Shown one piece after another: positions 31,985 to 42,315 of a stretch of DNA of 64,000 nt. Below the pieces are notes generated by a model, which saw nothing but the letters and a program-made list of their open reading frames with translations, searched no databases and had not been told where the DNA came from. The DNA lies in contig JAUCBJ010005482.1 of assembly GCA_032718475.1 (NCBI GenBank), positions 18,347 through 82,346 on the forward strand. The letters are read 5' to 3'. Source of the DNA: Nemertoderma westbladi (taxonomy: Eukaryota > Xenacoelomorpha > Nemertodermatida > Nemertodermatidae). The number at the start of each line of letters is the position of its first letter. Positions within the stretch are counted from its first letter, which is position 1. A program made the translations under genes and the position numbers.

Positions 31985-31996
31985 TCCTATCATATA
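31985..31996. repeat. 12-bp target-site duplication of RTE copy 3 (array-side, element 3' end)
   Basis: TCCTATCATATA occurs here and again at 33310-33321, on either side of the RTE copy. The first six bases also match the element sequence at the 5' junction, so the exact 5' breakpoint is ambiguous by six bases. Confidence 0.85.
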
Positions 31997-33315
31997 CTAC
32001 TACTAGGATCGGCATGCTGCATTGCAGCTGCATTTTTAAGAATGCTGTGCCGGCTTGTCAACAAAATTGCACCGCCACAACTCCCTATCACCCATGACAT
32101 TTGCTAGATCATCCGCATCTTTAAGGCCAGTGTCCTTTAAGATGCGTCTCAAGAAAGTCATGGGCTGTCCACCATGCTTATTCACTCCATGAGGCTGCCA
32201 AAGTACAAGATTATGCACTGGCTGGTCCTCACGGCGAAAGCAATGTCCTGCAAAGCGGAGGCGATTTTGTTCTAGTGTCAAGCTTGGGGGAACCAATGAG
32301 ACACCTCCAATGTTATATAGTGTCTGGTTGGAGATGTGTGCATTGTACTTGACACAATGAACCCGGCGTAGCATTCTTGTGAATGTGCCATCCAGAGATT
32401 TGGTGTCCTCAGCAGTTAGAGCCCAGCATGGACTCCCATAGAGGAGTACTGGAACTACTGCTGCTCTAAATAATCGGACCTTAAGTTTCCGATTAATTCT
32501 CGGTGACTTCCAAATCCTGGAAAGCCTATTCAAGGCTGCCCATGCCTTTCCCTTACGTATTCGAAGGTCCTCACCTGACTTCCGGATCCATGATCCCAGG
32601 TAACAGAAGTCGTCCACATGCTCAAGCATACCATCCTTTGAGCTTATGCTCATCCGATCAGAGACTTGCTGAGGACTTTCAAAGTTAACTGTCAGAATTT
32701 TGGTCTTTCTGGAGTTAATAAAAAGACCAACACTAGAAGCAGCATGTTCTAATGAGCTGAGGAGCCGTTGGGCTCCCTCTAATGATTCTGAGAGTACTCC
32801 TAAGTCATCAGCAAAGTCTAGATCAGTTAGGTACTTGGCAGGATTTCCTCGACTTCTGGAGCCAGTAGGTGGAGTTATCATCACCCCATCATCATTATGA
32901 TGATCTAAGGACATGCGTAGAACATAGTCAACCACAATAATGAACAAGAATGGTGCAAGTGTGTCTCCTTGGAGGACGCCCCATAACACTTCAAATGGTT
33001 CTGTGTCACCGTCAACAGTAGACACAAATGTTGTCGAACCATCGTATACTGATCTGATTGCTGCAATAATTTCATCAGGAATCCCATATAATGAAAGTAT
33101 GCTGAACATACGTGAGCGAGAGACTGAATCAAAGGCCTTGAAGAAGTCAACAAAGATAACAGCCAGATGCCTGTCTTTCTTTTTTGATAATTCTTCAATT
33201 ATCCTTCTAAGTGCCAAAATGGGCTCCATGGTCCCACGACCTTTACGGAACCCATTCTGATTTCCACGGAGCAGTCTCTCAATGGGATCCCTGATGCGAT
33301 TTAATAGAATCCTAT
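31997..33315 (-). mobile_element. RTE retrotransposon, copy 3, in the aminopeptidase intron array
   Basis: 5'-truncated minus-strand copy of the family at 3045-7370. It starts inside the RT (RILLNRI) and ends with the same short 3' UTR and a TAG-repeat tail at 31997-32004. The array resumes on both sides with a 12-bp direct duplication, so this is a bona fide target-primed insertion into the minisatellite, in a CCTATCATATAAA variant unit. Confidence 0.9.
32036..33312 (-). CDS. RTE reverse transcriptase, partial (copy 3)
   Basis: About 425 RTE codons are open without a stop, from RILLNRIRDP to the native stop at 32038-32036. FADDLG, YLGSWI and LYGSPCWAL are intact. It lacks the endonuclease and the RT N-terminal fingers, so it cannot act alone. 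The few leading codons from the array side are not native. Confidence 0.85.
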
Positions 33316-33321
33316 CATATA
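33310..33321. repeat. 12-bp target-site duplication of RTE copy 3 (element 5' end)
   Basis: Second copy of TCCTATCATATA; see 31985-31996. Confidence 0.8.
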
Positions 33322-34030
33322 AAGGGAGGTCCAACCAGGTAAAGGGAGGAGGTCCAACCAGATAAAGGGATGTCCAACCAGGTTAAGGGAGGTCCAACCA
33401 GATAAAGGGAGGAGGTCCAACCAGATAAAGGGAGGTCCAACCAGATAAAGGGAGGAGGTCCTATCATATAAAGGGAGGTCCAACCAGGTAAAGGGAGGAG
33501 GTCCAACCAGATAAAGGGATGTCCAACCAGGTAAAGAGAGGTCCAATCGGATAAAGGGAGGAAGGCCAACCAAAAAAAGGGAGGTCCAACCAGATAAAGG
33601 GAGGTTCAACCAGGTAAAGGGAGGAGGTCCAACCAGATAAAGGGAGGTCCAACCATGTAAAGGGAGGTCCACCCAGATAAAGGGAGGAGGTCCAATCAGA
33701 TAAAGGGAGAACCAATCAGATAAAGGGAAGGGGTCCAATCAGATAAAGGAAGATCAACCAGGTAAAGGAAGGAGGTCCAACCAGATAAAGGGAGGTCCAA
33801 CCAGGTAAAGGGAGGTCCAACCAGATAAAGGGAGGAGGTCCAATCAGATAAAGGGAGGACCAACCAGATAAAGGGAGGACCAACCAGATAAAGGGAGGTC
33901 CAACCAGGTAAAGGGAGGTCCAACCAGATAAAGGGAGGAGGTCCAATCAGATAAAGGGAGGACCAACCAGATAAAGGGAGGACCAATCAGATAAAGGGAG
34001 GACCAACCAGATAAAGGGAGGTCCAATCAG

Positions 34031-34350
34031 AGAAAGGTTTTGCTTTGTATTTTTGCCAGATTTTTCCTTTATTTCCCCTAATTTTTCTCTGCTTTCCCAT
34101 ATTTGACGTGTTTCCCCTACTTTCATTCTTTTCCACTATTTCTTGTCGGGTTTCTTGAATTTCCTCTGTTTCCCCTATTTTTCCTCTGTTTTCTCCTATT
34201 TTTCCTCTGTTTTCCCCTACATTTCCTCTGTTTTCCCCTGTTCTTTCTCTGTTTCCCCCTATTTTTCCTCTGTTTTCCCCCATTCTCCCTCTGTTTTCCC
34301 ATATTTTTCCTCTGTTTTCCCGTATCTTTTGTCTGTTTTCCTGCTACATA
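34031..34350 (+). repeat. Pyrimidine-rich repeat tract before the splice acceptor
   Basis: About 15-18 imperfect copies of TTTTCCTCTGTTTTCCCC, with unit length near 20 bp, run up to the 3' splice site of the aminopeptidase intron. The tract would act as a very long polypyrimidine stretch. Its edge with the purine-rich 20/23-bp array is sharp, near 34030. Confidence 0.8.
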
Positions 34351-34360
34351 AACCCCCCAG

Positions 34361-35175
34361 GCGAGTCTTTCAATGCGATATCGGCTGTGGGTTACAACGC
34401 CGCTGTAATCCACTACAAATCAAATAAATTTACCAACGCGAAGATAACGAAAGATTCGGTTTACCTGATCGATTCAGGGGGCCAGTACATGTCCGGGACC
34501 ACTGACGTCACTAGAACGCTGCACTTCGGGAAACCGACAGCCGATGAGAAAGAAGCGTACACCCGTGTACTTATAGGGTCTATAGAACTAGCTTCCACTG
34601 TATTTATAGAAGGTTCCTTCGGTCACCAATTGGATGCTATAGCACGTCGGTCTCTTTGGCAACATGGATGGGATTATCGTCATGGTACTGGCCACGGTAT
34701 AGGTATGCATCTCTCCATACACGAAGGGCCAATCAGAATCAATTATAAGTTCAGCCAATCAGAGATTCCGCTTAGTGAAGGGAACGTTTTGTCCGACGAA
34801 CCAGGTTTCTACAACCCAGCGGATGGATTCGGTATTCGTTTAGAGACAGACGTTCTGGTAGTTGCAGCTAATACCACGGAATTGTACCCACCCGGCGCCC
34901 GTTATTTAACCTTCAAACCACTAACACTAGTTCCTTTCTCTAAAAACCTCATCAAATGGGAACTTTTGGATAAAGTGCATGTTGATTGGCTAAACGAATA
35001 CTGCAGTACTATTATACAGAAGGTTGGTGGGTCGTTAAAGGAAAAGGGGTGGGAGAATGAATACGATTGGCTGATAGAAGAATGTATTATATCCATGGCA
35101 ACGAATATAGCCGGAAATTATATGATTATATTGTTACCTACTACTATCACTATGGTAATGACTATTTTATATTGA
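34361..35175 (+). CDS. XPNPEP2-like: Aminopeptidase P, exon 2 (catalytic domain and C-terminal anchor signal)
   Basis: The exon opens after CCCCCCAG with GC completing a codon begun in exon 1, and then reads ESFNAISAVGYNAAVIHY. All five metal ligands of the pita-bread peptidase fold are present (numbering for the 695-residue spliced protein): D462 in LIDSGGQY, D473 in TTDVTRT, H536 in GTGHGIG, E571 in SDEPGFY and E586 in RLETDV. The last 20 residues are hydrophobic (MIILLPTTITMVMTILY), like the GPI-attachment signal of membrane aminopeptidase P. The protein length fits the family. Apart from the possible extra six residues at the junction, nothing suggests a pseudogene. It has only one visible coding intron, far fewer than vertebrate homologues. 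Confidence 0.85.
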
Positions 35176-35480
35176 ATTCTATTATATTTAGCTTCCGCAT
35201 ATAACGACATTTACATTCTATGAAAAATTGTGTTTTGTTGAACAATATATATTACATTAGTTTGGACTAATATGTTGATAGAGAAATCTCGCCACTCGAG
35301 ACTTATAGAAAGAGAGTGAAAAAACTAGATTGAACTCAGTTCTAAAACAATCGAACTCTAGTTGTCAGAGTTTGTTAGATATATAAGGAGGGAAATTTTA
35401 GAAGATTATATAGAAATATAAACCTTTAAACTGTCGATCTTTTTCTACCTGTCGTCAAGTAATACCACAATACATTAATA
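35176..35480 (+). other. Aminopeptidase P 3' flank/UTR
   Basis: AT-rich, with no gene. No canonical AATAAA is seen close to the stop. It leads into the 30/34-bp array. Confidence 0.3.
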
Positions 35481-36290
35481 TTGCCTGTGTTGCTGTGTGC
35501 CACATTAATATTGCCTGTGTCGCTGTGTGCCACATTAATATTGCCTGTGTCGCTCGCTGTGTGCCACATTGATATTGGCTGTGTCGCTGTGTGCCACACT
35601 AATAGTGCCTGTGTTGCTGTGTGCCACATTAATATTGCCTGTGTCGCTCGCTGTGTGCCACATTTATATTGGCTGTGTTGCTGTGTGCCACATTAATAGT
35701 GCCTGTGTTGCTGTGTGCCACATTAATATTGCCTGTGTCGCTCGCTGTGTGCCACATTAATATTGGCTGTGTTGCTGTGTGTCACATTAACATTGCCTGT
35801 GTCGCTGTGTACCACATTAATATTGACTGTGTCGCTCGCTGTGTGCCACATTAATATTGCCTGTGTCGCTCGCTGTGTGCCACATTAATATTGGCTGTGT
35901 TGCAGTGTGTCACATTAATATTGCCTGTGTCGCTCGCTGTGTACCACATTAATATTGGCTGTGTTGCTGTGTGTCACATTAATAGTGCCTGTGTTGCTGT
36001 GTGCCACATTAATATTGCCTGTGTCGCTCGCTGTGTGCCACATTAATATTACCTGTGTCGCTGTGTGCCACATTAATAGTGCCTGTGTTGCTGTGTACCA
36101 CATTAATATTGCCTGTGTCGCTGTGTGCCACATTAATATTGCCTGTGTCGCTGTGTACCACATTAATATTACCTGTGTCGCTCGCTGTGTGTCACATTAA
36201 TATTACCTGTGTCGCTGTGTGCCACATTAATAGTGCCTGGGATCGTTGTGTGCCACATGGATATTGCCTGGGATCGTTGTGTGTCACATT
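35481..36290 (+). repeat. 30/34-bp minisatellite array, about 0.8 kb
   Basis: About 25 units built around TGTGCCACATTAATATTG and CCTGTGTCGCTG. A 34-bp form has an extra CGCT (GTGTCGCTCGCTG) and alternates with the 30-bp form. Point variants (AATAGTG, TGTCACATT, TTGGCTG) recur in blocks. It starts about 305 bp after the aminopeptidase stop codon. Confidence 0.95.
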
Positions 36291-36299
36291 AAGGTCTTT

Positions 36300-37440
36300 T
36301 TGTGATCAAAAATATCTGCAAAAACAAAAAGATCAAAGATCTTTTTGAGATCCATAAATATAGCGCAGGTAGTGTTTTTGGAGTCAAGAAGAAAGTCATG
36401 GATTCGTTCGATTACTGAAAGTAGTGCATGAGTTGTAGTTGTTTTAGGTCTGAAGCCGAATTGTGACGTAGTAAGAATTGAATATTTAGTTAAATATAAA
36501 AATAACTGTAGATTAATTATTTGTTCAAATACTTTGGACAGTACAGGTAGTAATGATATAGGCCTATAATTATTTGGGTCGTAGGGGTTCTCTCCTTTGT
36601 AAGATGGTATAACTTTAGCATACTTAAGTAATTTAGGGAAGAAGCCATTATTAATAGATAGATTAATTAATTTACTGAGGTGAATAGAGATAGGTTTAGC
36701 AGCGTAAATTAATAGTTGTGTAGGGAAGTTATCATTTGAAGACTTTTTGGGGTTTAGGTGTAGTAAATGGTATTCTACTTCTACCGGGGAGGTTTCTACT
36801 TGTGAAAACGAGTTAGATTTAATGTGATTAATATAGCGGAGAGGGGAGCGAGTAGAAGTGGGTATTTTATTTGACAGTTTAGGACCTATAGTGGCAAAGT
36901 GAGTATTTAATACATTAGCAATGCGAGTCGGGTGTCGGGTCTGTAATTGTCTCAGTGGTGGTGTCAGTGCATAGTATTAGTTTTTTAGGAGATTTAAGTT
37001 TAGATGGTCTATTTAGGGCGGAGTTAATGATAAGCCAGGTTTTTTGAGTATTGTTAGAGTTAGATTCAAACTGAGAAGAATAGTAGTTCCGCTCAGCAGC
37101 CCGTAAAATAGAAGTCAACATATTCCGGTACTTTTTAAATCTATTAAGGTTGGACTCTGTTGGGTGTTTTATAGAGTTACGGTAAAGATTGTTTTTTTTA
37201 ATGGTGCAGTTTAACAGGTTATTTGTCATCCAAGGTTTAATTATAATTTTCTTTGGGGAGACAGATTTTTTTGGTGTGTGAGACCACTAGTGGTCGATGT
37301 GATGGTAGATGTCTCGTTTGAGATCCGACAACACTTTAGTGAGAGATGGGGAACCATCGGATGGATTCAGTTGGCTGTTTAAGTTACTAAGGCTTTTTGA
37401 AATTTCATCGAAAGTGCGCTCGAGCGCATCCATACCCAGT
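36300..37440 (-). pseudogene. LINE reverse transcriptase relic (CR1/L2/Jockey-like group)
   Basis: On the minus strand an N-terminal part (37229-36915) reads PWMTNNLLNCTIKKNNLYR and continues with an RNYYSSQFE helix. In other frames 36600-36320 reads NYRPISLLPVLSKVFEQII, SQFGFRPKTTT and CAIFMDLKK, the RT fingers and the start of the palm. The catalytic YADD and the C-terminus are missing: the relic breaks off at the edge of the 30/34-bp array. Stops and frameshifts show it is dead. Confidence 0.75.
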
Positions 37441-37776
37441 TCTAAAGTCTTGGGAGCCATAACTAACGGTAATACCCCAGAAGATTAGATAGAACTCAAC
37501 TGCAGGTTCAAGGATTAAATAAATTCCCGTTGATAGATGGAACGCGGGCGGGGGGATGGGGCGCGAGTTATTTGTAAATGGGTTACGCGTTGAAAAAAAA
37601 TCAAAGTAGCAGAATGTCATGACAGCCGAGTGATTGTAGGCTAGGCCCACTTGTAGGTAATCAGCACATACCGGTAACTGTAAGTGCAGTAGTGACTAGA
37701 CTATTGAATGAATTGCCTGAGGTAACAGGTAATCAGGTAACTCACTCCAGTATTCTCTCACGATCAGCTGTTTTTT
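37441..37776. other. Spacer between LINE and copia relics
   Basis: No gene is supportable. Confidence 0.3.
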
Positions 37777-39668
37777 TCATGGAAAATTATTTGATCTACA
37801 ATATGTTGCTATATGACCAAGTTTACCACAGTTAACTTCGCCAGATCCAGATACCAGATCTACTTTTCTGGCAACCAAGTCATGGAAAGCGTAGTCGTGG
37901 ACGATCGGCCATAACATATATAGATCAACTTGAAAGGGATACTGAACTTGGGAGAAACGAAATTGCGACAACTATGGAGAATCGGGAAGCCGGGTTTCCC
38001 ATCACTATTTCTTTGGTTACCAAAATTGTAGCCTATATTATAATTGCTGTTATTGAAGCCGCGATTCCCACTAAGTCCTCTTGAAATTCCTCAGCCTCGA
38101 CTATTGAAATGCCCCCTTCCAGTTCCACAATTATTATACTGAGCACCTCGTTGTTGTTGTTGCTGGATACCAGAGACTTATAAGTTTCTAGCGTGGCTCA
38201 GCAATGCATCATTTCATCCATTTTCAGGCTTTTTGGACTTTATTCTCTGATGCTCTACCATTACCAGTTTTTGACGGAGGTTCTCAAGTGTGAGATTATC
38301 ATTCATTTCTAGGGTATTAACTAAATTGTCAAAGGATTCAGGTAAGCTTAGCATAATAACCAGGCCCATATGGTGACCATTATATCTGGGGGGGCAGAGG
38401 CCAAATCTGGGGGGGGGGGGGGGCAAACCCATAACTGAGATTGGGGGACATATAGCAAAGTAGGAGTTTATTTACTATATAAAGTACAGTATAATCAATA
38501 TTGTTTAAAGGTGTGTGGGAGTGGGGCGAGCCATAAAGTTAGCGGAGCCTTGGCAAACTGACAGTTAGGAGGTAGGGAAATTTTGGCCAATAGTTGTTGT
38601 CGTTACGATTTTGACATGCCAATATCTTTGTCGGATTTAATTAAAGCATAAATATGACCAAAAGTTGAGGTTAAAATTACAAAAAACAAAATTTTAGATA
38701 TGTATACCAGCGCAAGAAACCATCAGCGCCTAGCCTATTACTATTAGCTGCAAGCTGGCTCCCAAACTGCAGACAATAGGTCAACAGCAACCAATCCCTG
38801 CCCTGGTAGCCAATGAGAGAACCTGGAGCTTCCGTATATGTTTAGTAATTATATGAGATGCAATACCTAGAGTAAAGTGTAATTCAATCACTATCAAAAT
38901 CTATAAAGAGATACGGTCTGCCAACAAGCTTTCCTGTGAGTTACAACATACAGTAGAACAAATACATAACGGTACACCATACAATATATTTCGGCACAGG
39001 CTCTGGCAATGCCACTGCCATTATTAATTGGAACAAATGGAATGGTGGAGAGTCAGGTCAGATCAGTGGGCAGAAGTAGTATGTGAATCCAATAATATTG
39101 ATTACCAAAAATATTATTATTAATTAATTGTGAACAAGACAAGAGGACAAGACATGACTGTGGGTCTTGTCTGGGGGGGCAGTGCCCTCAAAGCCCCCCC
39201 CCCCCCCCCCCCCCCCCGCATGGTACGGGCCTGGCAATAACTCCCACACCTGCTCGATTTCAGAAACTTCAGCCCCTATCACCGCCAATTCTTGGTGTTT
39301 ATTTATATGAGATGACATGTCAAAACCATGATACAATCTCGCACTGTGGTATTTCCGTTTAAGAAATATGAAGTTTTACATTGTTCTAATTTCGTACTGT
39401 TTCTGTAATGCGTCCCAAGCATCTTTGCAGTGAGTTTTCCTAAAACTAATGGCAACTGAGGGTCACACCGAAGTAGGCTAATTTCAGCCTGTGCTTTTGA
39501 ATCTCTCTTATTAAAGTTTTGAAGTGCCTCTCCACCACTTTCTGGGGCAATTTCTTCACTTATCACGATTTCCCATAAATCTAAAGAAATCAACACAGTC
39601 TGTATTTTATGTTTCCACATAAACCAATTCATGCTGTTAAATTTATCTGTGCGCAACTCTTTCGCCAT
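37777..39668 (-). pseudogene. Ty1/copia Gag relic
   Basis: A minus-strand gag begins at 39668 with MAKELRTDKFNSMNWFMWKH, continues through the INKHQELAVIGAEVSEIEQVWELL segment (39336 to about 39240) and resumes after an insertion with LSLPESFDNLVNTLEMNDNL (38350 to 38214), the copia Gag core. A glutamine/glycine/asparagine-rich tail and a CCHC-like GKLGHIATYC zinc knuckle follow at about 37830. Frameshifts are present and pol is absent. The interruption is the hAT-like element at 38361-39233. Confidence 0.75.
38361..39233. mobile_element. Non-autonomous hAT-like transposon inserted in copia gag
   Basis: The termini CAGGCCCATATGGTG (left) and the inverted CAGGCCCGTACCATG (right end at 39233) form terminal inverted repeats of the CAGG-type seen in hAT elements. 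Flanks ATAATAAC (38353-38360) and GCAATAAC (39234-39241) match at six of eight bases, consistent with an aged 8-bp duplication. Removing the element restores the gag order on both sides. G- and C-homopolymer tracts lie near each end. There is no transposase frame inside. Confidence 0.75.
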
Positions 39669-41291
39669 GGCTGATCGACGTACTTGTACTTTACTTCAAA
39701 AAGTACAACATATTCCTGTATTCGTTTGCTGATACCGGTACCAATACTGCAGTATGTAATAAGCCTATATTATATTAAATCGTTTACCTCAGGCCAGCAT
39801 TTCAGCCGGTCGCATTCAGCCTGCATCCTATGGCTGCAGCCAGCGTTTCAAGGTTTCAAATTGCGTGTCCTACACGAAATACAAATAAAAATAAATATTA
39901 TACTAAATCCATACCAATCAATCAAGTGTGTCAAAAAACGCGCAAGACTCTCTGCCATCAATTGAAATAAGCCACGTGTGAAATGATTGAGATTAAATGT
40001 GTATTTAAATGGATCTAAAATCACCTTCCATAGTAAGCAATATAAGAAATTATCGGAGCACTGCGTAGTGACGTCAAATATGTACATAGCAGCCAATCAG
40101 AGCCGATTTTCAAAATTGGCTTCCCGGGGTTACCTAAAACCGCCATTTCGACCGTTTCCTCGTCAAAAAATATACCCCGCCGCTCGATTCAGGTACCTTG
40201 TAACCCCTTATTAAATTGAATCAATCCCTTATACAATTTTTTCGCGCACCAGTTCTAATGTTTTCTCATTGGTCGAATAATCAAATATTTTAATCGCCCA
40301 ATCAGAGATTAGGATGTTATAATGCCTCCTCAGTTCAACAGCTTACAAAGGGCCTTCCTTCCCCATAGGTGTCTGGAATCGCAAACCAGATTAATTGCAA
40401 TTACAGCTGGTTTATACCAATCTTTACGCGCCATTATTCGACGTAACAGGTTACGTAGGCCACTAGAAAATAAAACTACAACTGGTTCTGGCAGTCCTGA
40501 TTCCACATAAAACAGATCTCTTCAAACATTATTACGCACACCTAATGCAGCACAGAGTTGGTTATTGGAGTGCACTGCTGCTTGGGGTGCTGAATTACCA
40601 AGCCAAGTATCACACCCCGTAACATAAACGGAGAATAATCAGTAAATAAATTTGAGCAAGAAAGATAACTATAACTTGAAAATCCATCCAACGAGGCGAC
40701 GGTCATGCGTAAAGATCTACAGCAGTTAATAAGTCTAGTACAATGAACTAATCGACTATTAATTTACTACATGGATGCGAATTAGTAATGTTAAAGTAAA
40801 CATTCAGTGTTATCAGGAGAAAATCACTTGTGTACATTGTACGTTATGTAAATTATTTGCAACTAAATGCATAAACACAAAGGTGTGCTCTTGGATAAAC
40901 ATAATGCAATGTGATTATTGATTATTACAGCTATTACTTGTACTGTATAAATAAATATTATTACATATCGATTATTCAGTAAAACTTCCTTATTCTTATT
41001 AAATTGGAGCTAATATACAATTATTATTGTCGTATTTATTCTGAAAACGGTTAATCCAATGTAGATTCAACCAATTATTTATATGATTTAAAAGAACCAA
41101 TTCAACCAATAATGGTTTGATGTGATTGATTGATTGTGTTGAAGGTGGCAAAGAGACATGTTGATTTTTGCGATCTATTAGTGGATTTCAAAATTGCCGA
41201 TTAAAGTAAGTTTCATTGTGAATTGTTGTGAATGTATAAGTAAGTAAAGGTTAAAGGAATGTTTTAGTTACAGAATGAGAGGTGCTATAAA
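39669..41291. other. Non-coding region with one unassigned small open frame
   Basis: No recognisable gene. Near 40240-40320 there are ATTGGTCGAAT and CCAATCAGA CCAAT-box-like strings just before an ATG at 40322, and TGACGTCA lies at about 40068. These could mark a promoter, but they also occur by chance in such a length. Confidence 0.3.
40322..40510 (+). CDS. Unassigned 62-codon open frame
   Basis: A short basic open frame (QRAFLPHRCLESQTRLIAIT onward, with repeated arginines) preceded by CCAAT-box-like strings. I recognise no domain, signal peptide or membrane segment. No splice donor is obvious at its end. It could be a chance frame. Confidence 0.15.
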   Translation: MPPQFNSLQRAFLPHRCLESQTRLIAITAGLYQSLRAIIRRNRLRRPLENKTTTGSGSPDST

Positions 41292-41437
41292 AGTATTTGT
41301 CCTATAGATTGGGAGAGAGACACCATAGTCTTAACTCTTAACCATCCACTGGCATATAAGCTGAACCTCTCTGCTGTGGATAAAAAGTCAGGTTTATCGC
41401 ATACAACAGCTTCTGTAAAAACTAGTGCACAAAATTA
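41292..41437 (+). repeat. Direct repeat copy 1 of a ~145-bp sequence
   Basis: The segment from AGTATTTG through TATAGATTGGGAGAGAGACA and on to CAAAATTA recurs at 42921-43063 with only a few differences (for example CTCTCTGC versus CTCTGC). The flanks of the copies differ. The family is unknown. Confidence 0.85.
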
Positions 41438-41514
41438 ATATATGGATTAAATAAAAATCTATTATATAATATAATTATATAAAAATATATGTGATATATA
41501 TGATACATATCCTC

Positions 41515-41635
41515 ATGAACTACGGCAATTGCTCTCTGGACAATTGCCCTACGAGTACAATTGACACGATGACAAATATTACCCCGAGAACAATTTGCCC
41601 CCTGAGGACAACCGCCCCCGGACAATTGCCTCCTG
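41515..41635. repeat. CAATTG-centred short repeat cluster
   Basis: Six CAATTG-like cores, such as GGACAATTGCC, GTACAATTGAC and GGACAATTGCC, spaced roughly 20-25 bp apart. Each is a near-palindrome. It looks like a decayed short tandem or dispersed repeat. Confidence 0.5.
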
Positions 41636-41639
41636 ATAT

Positions 41640-42075
41640 CTTATTTACAGAATAAATTTTTAAACATGGTAGTTGTTTGAATATTTTCCTTTGGTTTTCT
41701 GGAAATCAAGTTATAATATGAACCTTGATCACCTCACCAATTCTAAACTTTTAATTTTGATGTGTTTTTCAAAATATCCAACATTTTTTTCGAAAACAAT
41801 TTGATTGAAATTATGCTAGCTATAGGTTTTTTATATCATAATTTAATGGCTTCAGTGCGTTAACATTTTATTTTTATTGTAATGAAATACCTCAGTTAGA
41901 AAATCTGACTTATTGAGCTCATGCATAAACAAACATGAGTTCGTCAGTATCCCGTTCTTACCCTCGTATAAAAAAGTACACTTCCCACTGCGTCTCGAAA
42001 GAACTTTGTCTTCAGGTGACGATAGTCTGATTTGCAGCTGGAATCCATTTTTTATAGAGTTGAGCTAACCATACG
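41640..42075. other. AT-rich non-coding stretch
   Basis: Nothing supportable is seen. Confidence 0.3.
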
Positions 42076-42315
42076 TTTGCTTTCCTATGTATTTTATGCT
42101 GTTCTCTATCAATGACCTAAGTTATCGAAAGTCGTCAACTTTCTTCGATGGTGGTCAGGCATCCATAATTATTAAACGTCATGTATTCTGTCTTGGTAAC
42201 ATTTATATGCAATCCAACCTCCTTAGAATCCCCTTTTTAATTTGTTCAGCTAGCGTATTAGAAAATGGGGCAATGTCATCTACAAAGTCGTTGTCTGTGA
42301 CAGTATTGATTTGCT
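42076..42315 (-). pseudogene. LINE reverse transcriptase fragment
   Basis: Minus-strand translation gives DNDFVDDIAPFSNTLAEQ and, after a frame change, GLHINVTKTEYMTFN. These are the catalytic aspartates and the following thumb motif of an RTE/L2-like RT. Only about 80 codons remain, with a frameshift. It differs from the young RTE family in this window. Confidence 0.6.

Larger units (their letters stand above)
27450..34030 (+). repeat. 20/23-bp minisatellite array within the aminopeptidase intron
   Basis: Units are GGTCCAACCAGATAAAGGGA (20 bp) alternating irregularly with the same unit preceded by an extra GGA (23 bp). There are roughly 240 copies outside the RTE insertion. Variants include AGATAAATAGA, CCAACCAGGTAAA, GGGATG, and a rarer CCTATCATATAAA form near 29550, 29690, 31670, 31815, 31985 and 33450. 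Units beyond 33500 are more diverged, a typical array edge. Stop-free minus-strand frames up to 1527 codons follow from the repeat. An internal 2127-bp block duplication is annotated separately. Confidence 0.95.
27414..34360 (+). other. Aminopeptidase P intron filled by minisatellite and an RTE copy
   Basis: The interval between the two coding exons is about 6.95 kb and consists almost wholly of a 20/23-bp repeat array, an RTE insertion (31997-33315) and a pyrimidine-rich repeat tract before the acceptor. Donor GT at 27414 and acceptor CCCCCCAG ending at 34360 preserve the reading frame (phase 1). The intron is inferred from protein homology and phase; no transcript evidence is available here. 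Confidence 0.7.

Noticed and set aside
27288-33986. Minus-strand frames up to 1527 codons of proline/leucine/tryptophan repeats in the aminopeptidase intron
   Set aside because: These are products of the stop-free 20/23-bp unit. They lie antisense to a well-supported gene and read into RTE and flank sequence without a plausible start.
27450-34030. CRISPR array
   Set aside because: The units are contiguous tandem repeats without unique spacers, and the context is an animal genome.
34103-34427. Small open frames in the pyrimidine repeat tract
   Set aside because: They follow from the low-complexity repeat; the real coding frame begins after the acceptor at 34360.
26141-35175. Aminopeptidase P as a pseudogene destroyed by the array
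   Set aside because: Both halves are undamaged, the phases match, an acceptor with a strong pyrimidine tract exists and all metal ligands remain, so an array-filled intron is simpler.
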